From Karstenula rhodostoma CBS 690.94 (lineage: Eukaryota > Ascomycota > Dothideomycetes > Pleosporales > Didymosphaeriaceae), in assembly GCA_010093485.1 (NCBI GenBank), contig MU001502.1:516057-580056 (forward strand): DNA of 64,000 nt. Reading direction: 5' to 3'. Below, one piece after another: positions 56,958 through 64,000 of this stretch. A model generated the notes under the pieces. That model was not told the origin of the DNA and did no database searches. It saw nothing but the letters and a program-made list of their open reading frames with translations. Numbering within the stretch: position 1 is the first letter of the stretch; each line of letters opens with the position of its first letter. The position numbers were made by a program, and so were the translations under genes.

Positions 56958-57427
56958 TATATCCCTCTGGCGCCCTTAGCTGGCTTGCACGCCTTTTGTT
57001 GCTTCTTCGAGGTTGGTTTGCGGCTCGCAGGCTTCTTGGGCGTTTTTGTGCTGGATAACACAAGGTAAGCATACGCGATGCGAAGTCCTGCGTTAACTCA
57101 CCTGGGCTTCTTTTTGGTCTGCGCCGGCTTCTTCTTCTTGTTGGGCCTCTTGCGGGCCGGTCTCCTGATACGTGTACGACTTCCTCCCCTGCCTCCCCTT
57201 CTCTTCTCAAGATCTGGACCAATATCTTGCTCCTTGGATACTAGACCTCTAGCTTGATCATGAATCTCGCTGCTAGATCCACCAGGGAGGATGCTCTTCA
57301 CAAAAACAGGACTGTCAAGAAGACTTGTGAGGCCGGTGTTCTCCTTGACCGGGGCCGAGATGGTGTAAAAGATCAGGAAACTCAATAAGAACAGAGCAAC
57401 ATTGGGAGCACGCATGGCTGTGATCAA
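56903..57427 (-). pseudogene. 5' half of a split secreted Lys-rich protein gene
   Basis: ATG at 57427 (or 57415) starts a signal peptide ('MRAPNVALFLLSFLIFYTIS'), then a pro-like segment ('SGLVSKEQD'-type, acidic) and a dibasic 'LEKRRGGRGG' resembling a Kex2 site. A very basic tail follows ('RPARKRPNKKKKPAQ', and after the intron 'KPTSKKQQKACKPAK'). Exons are 57427-57102 and 57050 onward; the intron 57101-57051 is gtgagt...atccag. At 56962 the frame enters the AT island's LTR-like repeat and picks up about 20 foreign codons ('PGVVEDNREAPVG') before TAG at 56905-56903. The original 3' part is at 26.16-25.38 kb. A short truncated secreted product could still be made. Function unknown. Confidence 0.75.
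56962..56972. repeat. Right copy of the direct repeat flanking the AT island
   Basis: 'tccctctggcg', partner of 26157-26167; consistent with a target-site duplication made by the founding insertion. Confidence 0.6.
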
Positions 57428-58754
57428 TGGTGAAGGCGCAGCCTTCTGCTATAGGAACGTAAACGAGTGTATTGTTCAGATGCCCAATGAACTTATGGAG
57501 GTAGAATGAATGGAAGAAACGCGCGCGCTCAAGACATGCTGAGCTTAACGTCGGCGGTGTTCTTATGACTTTCTTGAAAGGCTCAGCTTACAGGATCGGA
57601 ATTGGAAGGAAGCCTAGTGCCCTGCGATGTGTTCGCACTTTGCTTCGAAGGAAGCTATCCGCTCGGGAAGTTGCGTTTCTTTAGCACGTTGATTATCTAC
57701 TGTTTCTCGAACATTGTATATCAGATGCAAGTCCAGGTACCGTTCCATTATATCTACTGAAGCATCAGCGTCGAAAGTTTCGGCAGAAGATAATCGATAC
57801 TGGCGAGCGGTAGAGCCAAATGGCGATCAGTTGGGATGCTCGTTTTCGCGCGAGAGCCGTGGACAAGGGACTGCGCCCCAGTAACGACTTACGCCCCACA
57901 TGTTTCCCGTACCTCTGACTGTGAGACATCCGACATTCCATACGAAGCCCGGAGGTACAGTTACAAGTCTCTGTAGTCCGCTGAATCCAAATAGACAGCT
58001 AAGAGGTTTCTGCCGCTGAGCAACGAGAGGCAGCAGGACGCCAAAATACAATCATGCATTGGAGGCCTACCAATAATCAGTAATTGTGGGCCATCGTTGG
58101 GTCTCGTACACTGTTATAGAGGTCTACCACCTCAACCTTCCTCCGTCGTGCGGGAAGCCCAAGTTGGATGTGTAGTACTACATTTACTCTAAGTTCATCC
58201 TTGCGGCAGTTGTCACTCCCGGGGTAGTGGCGAAGAGGTTTGCCTGTCTTCGAAATTGTCCATGTTAGCCGGTCGCGCGAGCGAGTAATGTCTACATTGT
58301 GATTGGTGTGTACATCGGCGGTGCTGTCAGACGCCGCTGGCTTCAATCCAGTTATCCTTCCTCCTAGGTTCCTCATCCGCTAACTTTACTCAGCATTACA
58401 TACGATGGGCAGTTGTCAACTTGCGCGAATTTCCCCACACTGTAGCTATCGAGTACCAAATGGATGCTGCAGCTTTAGCTGCAAGATTACGATCACCTCT
58501 CGGTCACGCTAATTGGTTGTTGAGTACGAGTGCAGTGATGGGCCGAAGGCTTGTCAAACAATTAACTCCGAAAAGCCGCCAAGTGTATGAATTCTAGCGC
58601 TGCGCTAATGGCACACGTGACGAACTTCAACCTCAATCCCAACGTTAAAAGCTGCCTCCTTTTGCGTGACATTTACGAACCAACAAACTTTAATATTGTG
58701 ACACCTAAGCTCATATATAGCTGTTGGCTGCCCCCGACCGTCTACCATCATAGG
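57428..58754. other. Gene-free interval
   Basis: About 1.3 kb of GC-balanced sequence with only short frames of unnatural composition. The left part should be the promoter of the split secreted-protein gene. Nothing else recognised. Confidence 0.4.
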
Positions 58755-59495
58755 CTAACGCTTCACATAAGGTGTGTTGCTCTTTTGTTGAAGCTCAAGA
58801 ACTTCGTCAGCATAGGAGCTCGTTGCCAGATCTTCCGCTCGATAGGTCCCATCTGCGGAAGCAATATTTGGATCAGCCCCTTTGAACAGCCATGATCTCA
58901 CCACTTCAGCTCCTCCTTCGTGCCCAGCAGCATAGTTGAGTAGCGGGCCCCAAAACTCAAAATGACACCCCTCGTCCCAATTCAAAACGTTCACGTCAAA
59001 CTACAGCTCTTCAACGAAGTATTTATTGCTATTTCCCAAAGTAATACTCCAGTACAGAATGAACTTGAGCTCGACTCGCCACCCACGGAAGTTACCCTCG
59101 ACCCGCAAGTTCCTCGAATGCTTATTTTGGCGATGGCGAAGATGGTGAACGAATATGGAGCGCGTCATGTGTCCGCCCACCGTATTGAGATAGTCGCATT
59201 GGATCATTACTCCTTGCGCATTACAATCGGCTTTGATGTGGTAGTTACGGTTCTTGTTAATGTATGTACCTGCACCGAGTATGCGATTTACATGTGTGCT
59301 GGTGATCTATTCCTCAAGGTTATTTTCCATGGTATCCAGGACTGGCTTGTCCATCCAGTCGTCCATACATTCTCCGTGCCACGCTGGGCCGAAGATGCGC
59401 GTGGCGACGTTCCTTCCAGGCATGTTCGCCCATTGTTTCGGGTTGGTCTTTGGGACAAGTGCCAGGAGGCAAGCCGAAACGGCACATAGGGATTC
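58755..59495 (-). pseudogene. Ankyrin-related gene remnant inactivated by two TAG stops
   Basis: One minus-strand frame of about 245 codons is protein-like throughout. It includes 'LVPKTNPKQWANMPGRNVAT', 'FGPAWHGECMDDWMDKPVLD', 'CNAQGVMIQCDYLNTVGGH' and finally ankyrin-type residues 'GPLLNYAAGHEGGAEVVRS' and 'GADPNIASADGTYRAEDLA'. It is broken only by two TAG codons, after 'ENNLEE' (59321-59319 region) and after 'KYFVEEL' (59002 region). Both fit CAG-to-TAG, the CpA-to-TpA change favoured by RIP. The 5' part is lost where the 47-bp array begins. Function unknown. Confidence 0.55.
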
Positions 59496-59504
59496 GTAGA
59501 TGTC

Positions 59505-62500
59505 GGTTTTAGTCTACCTAGAGCAAAGAAAGCAGTCCGTAGTCATAGCTCCGTAGAGTACTTGAGGAGCAGCGCATGCATCATTGTGTACGGTTTTTAC
59601 GTCTTCAAGAAGCACTCCATACGGCGGAGTGAGATTCAATCTTAGTCTCCACACAGTTGGGGTTCCATCAGCTTAGTGTTGTAGAATTTTGATCGCGAAC
59701 AGAGAGCAACAGCCCGTGCCTGTCTCTCTGTGAGTTTTCGTTTTCATGGATGGGCACTCCATGCGATTGTTGGGTGGTCTTCTTTTGAGTCCCCATACAG
59801 GACAGATCTTCATGTTTCGTGATTCGGATATCCTTGAGTCGCAGACAGAGGACAGCAGCCATGAACTTGTCGTCGTTCGCTTGTCACCAGGACGAGTCAC
59901 TACTTCGGTTCTTTTGCTTTCCTTCTTCGTCTCCACATGCGGAGCTATTCCATGTTCTTTTGTTGACAGGTATTTGAGTCGGAGGCAGAGAAAAGCGGAG
60001 AATTGCTTTGTCAGTCACGGTTTTGGTTTCCAAGACGAGGTACCCCATGCGTTTCTGGTATGACTGTTTTAAGTTTCCATACACCAGGGCCTGTAGCCAC
60101 TGAAAGCTCTTTTCGCAAAAAGAAGCATGAGTGATTTTCCAACCAGGTTTGTAACGATTCAGACTCCTGCACGCCATAAGACCACATTCGCTCATCTTCT
60201 CATCTCCACACAGGAAGCACTCCATGAATACTGGGTGCCCGATTTTTGATCCGCGAGCAGGACGCATAGCCGTCTACCCAGTCCATTTTGACGGTCTACG
60301 GGAGGCACGCCATACTACCCCCAAACTCCTCTTTTAGTGGCACCCAGAAGGACCTCCATTTTGACATTTCGGATGGTTTCCAATTACCAAGCAGGGAGCC
60401 ATGTGAAATCATCCTAAGCGTCCGTAATAGTCCAGGGCGAGGCACTCCACCACGTCATGGGCTGGGCTGTCTAACTGTTGGTCTCTGCACAGAAGAAACC
60501 TTATGCGCTGATCTGTTGCATGGTTTTTGACCCGAAAACAGGAAGCAGGAGGCATGAGCTGGTTGTCTTTTGGGTTGTAACAGTCGATAGGGATGTACTC
60601 CATGTATGTCCCCTCATTATCACATGACCTCTCCAGCCGGGTATTAGGTACCTCCGGTCGTGACATTATCATAGACCCGATATTGGTTGGGCTCCATCCA
60701 GGTGATGTCATGTTCGACCTTGAAGCGGCGACGGGCGCGGCAGCGCATATCCAGCTCCTTGAACAGTTCCTGGGTGAGCTGCTTGCGGGCCTCGGTGTGG
60801 CGCTTCTCCTTCCCAGTGATATGGATGTAAGGATCGCCCTCACGAATCGGAGGGCATCCGTCCATAATTTCCTCCAACTTGGCCTCCAGCTCAGCCTTGC
60901 GGACATCCTCTGTAGAGCGCGGCGGAGCGACCGGAGCGTGGACCAATGGGTCTATCCTTACTATTTTAGTCTCCAGGCGAAACGCCTATGGTCGGGGTTT
61001 TTTGCGTAATTTTGGTTCGCCAGCAGGGAACATGTAGCAGTAGTAGTACTTTTTTAGTAACCAGAACAAAGCACCCTATAGCCCTCTTGCTGACGCGATC
61101 TCGGCACCACACGACGGCCGCATATCAGTCGTAATATTGACTTCTTTGGTCCACAAGCAGCAAGCATAATATCCAGCTTTGCTAGATTGTGCCAAGGGGA
61201 GGGGCACTCCATGTACGAGTCACCCCACAATTTTAGGCTCCACACAAAGCCCCATACTTCAACGTATACAGCGGTTTGGCCCGCCAGCAGGAGGCATTCG
61301 CTGTTATCATCCGAATTTTGACAACCCAAAGGAACGCAGTCCATCGACATGCGCTAATCCGATTTTAGTTTTCCCAGGAGAACTCCCATAAAACCAATCT
61401 GTAGCGACCTTTTTTCTTTGCATGTCTGGTTCTCCGCTGCCATTTTAGCAACTCCGGGGACACGACCCATAGTGCACCTTCCACAAGTTTTTAGTCCCCG
61501 CGCGAAGTCCTCCCATGATGGCGGTGCTTGGGTCTTTCAGTCCATGTGTATAAGCTGGACAAGCGTGAACTCCGAATCCGTGCGAGACAGTCCATGAGGG
61601 GTGGGCCATCCATCATTTGTATCCAGGAAGCAACACACACCATGGAAAAGCATGGATCCATTTTAAACACCCGGGAAAAGGTACTCCATAGCCCCTTGAT
61701 ACTTCCGGTTTTCGTCCCCACGCCAAAACCGCAACCATCGATGGCATATCGGAGTCTTTTGGTAAACAAGAAGCAGGAACTATGGAATGCGTAAAGTCAG
61801 CGACGGGGCGAACCACTCATGTAGCCAGGGAGTAAAAGTTTTAGTATCCAGAAAAAAGGCACGCCATGTTCCGCTCTGTGTCGTATTTCAGTCTCCGAGA
61901 GAAGTGCTTCATGACTCTTTATCCTTTCGGTTTCAGTCCCCACGACAAAACCGCCCATATCCAGTACATCTGCTCGCTTGTAGTCGGCAAGAAAGCGACG
62001 CTCGGAAAAGTACCAGATCGAGGGCCTGGGTGAGACCAGCCAAGTCGAGCATTTTGCGTCTCCAAAATGCGTCCTTCCCTATGTCACTCGCTCCAGCTTT
62101 TTTTACCCAGGAAGCCGCGCGCCCTAGAGTAGCCACGCATCCATTTTGCTGCCACAAGGAGGCAGTCCGTCCATTAATACAACTCTACCAATCTTCGATC
62201 CAGCAAGAGCCGCCCAGATAGTCGAGCAAAAGAGCAAATTCCTTTCTTAGATACCCAATGACCCCATACTCCGCACATCTTTTCCTCCGGTCGACGTTTT
62301 GCAACAGCGCGCGAGGAGTCTCCGGAAGAGACACTGCACTCCATAGCGCATATAGTGAAACCTTTGCGTCGCAAAAACAAAGCACTTCATATCCTCACTA
62401 ACGCTCTCTTTACATCCAGGAAGCAGCTGCCCCATAGGTTGACGAAAAATTGGCTTCGGTCGGTATCCGGAAGAAGGCACCCCATAGAACCGAAGTTTCG

Positions 62501-62845
62501 ACACTTTTAGTCGCGACCAGGGGAACCCCATGATCGGCCTTAGCCATTTGTTTTGGTTTCCAGAAAAAAGTACCCCATAGACCTGCAGTTTCGACACTTT
62601 TAGTCGCTACCAGGGGACACCCCGTCACGGCCCCGCGCAGTTGGTTTTAGTTCCCGGGAGAAGAGACTCAGTATCTGCTCATCCCATGGGTTTTGGTGTC
62701 CAGGAGCAAGCACCCCATGCAGGAAATTGATTGATCGTTTGGTCTCCAGGAAGAAGCTGCCCCATGGGCTTCCCGGATGGGTCTTTTAGTCTCCAACAGG
62801 AGACGCCCCATTGGTCTTTGTATCGGCCGTTTTTAGTCCCTCGCA
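59505..62845 (+). repeat. Array of ~65 highly diverged ~47-bp tandem units
   Basis: A motif of the form TTTTAGTCTCCAG-GAAGAAGC-AC-CCAT recurs about every 47 bp. Clear units start near 62506, 62551, 62598, 62645, 62692, 62739, 62782 and 62829 (spacings 45, 47, 47, 47, 47, 43, 47) and, more diverged, near 59507, 59590, 59638, 59683 and 59729. About 30 bp of each unit is recognisable and about 17 bp differs freely between units. The period is not a multiple of 3, so the array is not a coding repeat. It is interrupted once, at about 60,640-60,955. Confidence 0.75.
60644..60946 (-). CDS. Unrecognised ~100-residue ORF inserted in the 47-bp array
   Basis: This segment lacks the 47-bp motif and has a frame with strongly protein-like, charged helical composition: 'RSTEDVRKAELEAKLEEIMD', 'EGDPYIHITGKEKRHTEARK', 'LTQELFKELDMRCRARRRFK', 'ITWMEPNQYRVYDNVT'. 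There is no ATG at its upstream end; the frame opens within array sequence, so it is probably an exon or gene fragment captured by, or predating, the array. I do not recognise the family. Confidence 0.35.
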   Translation of the reverse strand: MVHAPVAPPRSTEDVRKAELEAKLEEIMDGCPPIREGDPYIHITGKEKRHTEARKQLTQELFKELDMRCRARRRFKVEHDITWMEPNQYRVYDNVTTGGT

Positions 62846-63178
62846 TTAGAGGACAGCAGAAGCGTGAAGAAATCAATCTTGGGCGAAGAAAGGAGCGCTT
62901 TTATGCACGTCGCTTCGCCCAAGCAAGTTCGGATGACGAACGGGCGAGCACGGCAGCGCAGCGATGGAGGGCCGCCGTCACCATCCTGCACAGACTCACG
63001 ACCTCGCGATTGCACATGCACACGTATTCGATTTACAACAGATCTCGATTTCCTAGCCATTGAGTGACACCAAACTATCGCACACATACTCAAACACTCC
63101 GCACTTCATCTCCAATTCAGCCTCACAACACCCAACACCCAACTCCGACTCCCCATTTCCTTCCTCCCACAACCCGCC
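62846..63178. other. Interval between array and right-edge gene, with a hairpin
   Basis: About 330 bp. It contains the inverted repeat at 62878-62923. The rest should include the 3' UTR of the minus-strand gene ending at 63179. Confidence 0.4.
62878..62923. repeat. 11-bp perfect inverted repeat, 24-nt loop
   Basis: 'cttgggcgaag' (62878-62888) and its exact reverse complement 'cttcgcccaag' (62913-62923). Confidence 0.6.
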
Positions 63179-64000
63179 TCAGTACTCCGCCAACTTGAGC
63201 CTGCGCCCAATATTTCGCTTGATTACGTCGCGCCGGTCGTCATTTGGCTCCTCGTCCTCCTTCGCCTTGAGGGCGCTCAGTAGCATGCCGGCGTCGAAGA
63301 AGCCATCTGGGAAACAAGAAAATCAGCGGATGAAACTTGCACCAAAGAAAGGGTGTAGCGTAAAGTGGAATGTGTGTGTGTATGTGTATGTGTATGTGAA
63401 TAAGGGAGTAAAAGATGGGCTAGATGGGGTATATGTGATGTATGGGGTGTGTATAGTGTATGACAATGATGTATGCGACACGAAAGACAGGTATTGTTAA
63501 GAGGAAGAAAAGGTACTAGGATACAGCCGCCGCACGACCGCGTGCGTACACCTCCGCGTCCGGAACGTCTTGATTTGCGGACGACGCGGAGAGCTCGCAT
63601 GCACAGTCATGAGCGGCTTAAAGGGCGGCGATCGGGGCGGGGTGAGCGGTGCAGCGGGACGGAGCGTGATGGGGACAACGGGTTCTAGTTTGAGGAAAGG
63701 GCGAGAAGAGAGGGGAGTCCTACAGCCACCGAGACCGTCGTCATCGCTTTCTGTGTTATCTTCCTCGGGCGGCGCGGCTTGAGGCTTGCCGTCGCTGGTG
63801 ATGATGCGACCGCGGCTCTTTACTCTCGAGGCCCGCGGTCGATGGTGGTCTTCTGCTTCGCGAGCACGCGAGACCGTCTTGTCGGCTGAGGTGCCGCGAC
63901 GTTTTAGCTGCCTGAGGAGTTTGCGGATTTCAAGGAAATACGATTCGAGTGCGTCAATGAAGCGGGAGGTCTGTCTGTGCTTAGATGAGGCGCATATTGA
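63179..64000 (-). CDS. 3' end of an unrecognised gene leaving the window on the right
   Basis: On the minus strand the frame is open from base 64000: 'RFIDALESYFLEIRKLLRQL', a basic region, 'SRGRIITSDGKPQAAPPEED', 'NTESDDD', then a Pro-rich part. It closes at 63497 if unspliced. A convincing last exon lies at 63306-63179, preceded by a strong acceptor (ttgtttcccag), with 'GFFDAGMLLSALKAKEDEE' and 'RRDVIKRNIGRRLKLAEY' before TGA. It needs a donor leaving one base of a codon; one after 'ESDDD' (gacg|gtctcg) would fit, but several are possible. The start is outside the window. Function not recognised. Confidence 0.55.
63371..63398. repeat. (TG)n/(TATG)n microsatellite
   Basis: A run of TG dinucleotides passing into TATG units. 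It lies in the probable intron of the right-edge gene. Confidence 0.8.

Larger units (their letters stand above)
26169..56961. mobile_element. 30.8-kb AT-rich, RIP-mutated nested repeat island
   Basis: Over this span the sequence is overwhelmingly A and T, TpA is very common, and CpG is almost absent outside the Copia element. Homologous copies differ almost only by transitions. No intact ORF is visible; reading frames of dead elements are cut by TAA/TAG where Gln or Trp codons would be. This matches the AT isochores made by RIP of transposons in Dothideomycetes. Identified sub-blocks are listed separately. For 26,760-35,100 (about 8.3 kb) and 35,408-35,690 I see only RIP-degraded repeat DNA and cannot name the element. 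Confidence 0.9.

Noticed and set aside
26169..56961. Mitochondrial insertion or centromere as source of the AT-rich DNA
   Set aside because: Homologous copies, LTRs, target duplications and transition-only divergence show it is RIP-mutated nuclear transposon DNA. No mitochondrial genes were seen.
59505..62845. CRISPR array, because of repeat-plus-variable layout
   Set aside because: The units are highly diverged from each other, the host is a eukaryote and there are no cas genes; a decayed minisatellite or unknown tandem element fits better.
63060..63500. 146-codon plus-strand Ser/Pro-rich frame
   Set aside because: It begins at TTG and runs antisense across the well-supported last exon 63306-63179 and a microsatellite.
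1..64000. tRNA, rRNA and telomeric repeats
   Set aside because: I looked for T-loop-like GGTTCGAATCC motifs, rDNA landmarks and TTAGGG runs and saw none; a covariance-model search would be decisive.

Overview
The window is nuclear DNA of a filamentous ascomycete, most likely a Dothideomycete (inference). Genes are interrupted by short introns (46-124 bp, GTRAGT-like donors, CAG/TAG acceptors). The gene content is typical of Pezizomycotina: an AA13 starch LPMO, a CBM20 alpha-amylase, a Fungal_trans_2-type regulator, polyketide synthase remains and ankyrin/TPR fragments. A compact GC-balanced part abuts a 30.8-kb AT-rich island whose differences between copies are almost all C-to-T/G-to-A transitions, the signature of repeat-induced point mutation (RIP).

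Layout. 1-2.3 kb is a graveyard: ankyrin and TPR remnants, a collapsed PKS enoylreductase fragment, a truncated short-chain dehydrogenase, and two short little-mutated repeat relics whose RIP-mutated counterparts lie at the two ends of the AT island. 2.4-6.2 kb is an intact ABCB-type exporter. 6.7-7.3 kb is a broken beta-propeller gene. 8.4-24.1 kb is a normal gene block: a membrane-anchored conserved protein, a spliced transcription factor, a divergent alpha-amylase/AA13 LPMO pair sharing a 1.1-kb promoter, a 957-residue protein with a BTB-like core, and a 5-exon protein with an internal ubiquitin-like domain ending in LRLRGG.

26.17-56.96 kb is the AT island. Inside it I see a 7.2-kb Copia retrotransposon with paired 206-bp LTRs and a 5-bp target duplication. 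It is nested in one of two copies of a 6.5-kb element. There is also a ~304-bp near-perfect palindrome. The island appears to sit inside one gene: a secreted lysine-rich protein starts at 57.43 kb (minus strand), reaches the island edge at 56.96 kb, and continues in the same codon phase at 26.16 kb down to 25.38 kb. The two edges share a direct repeat, and the combined exons give 362 codons with a single terminal stop.

57.4-64 kb holds a pseudogene with two CAG-to-TAG type stops, then an unusual ~3.3-kb array of about 65 highly diverged ~47-bp units, and finally the 3' end of a gene leaving the window on the minus strand.

The alpha-amylase and LPMO, both secreted and both carrying CBM20, form a starch-degradation pair. 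The ABC exporter next to PKS and SDR fragments looks like the survivor of a lost secondary-metabolite cluster. RIP and RIP leakage explain much of the pseudogenisation near repeats.
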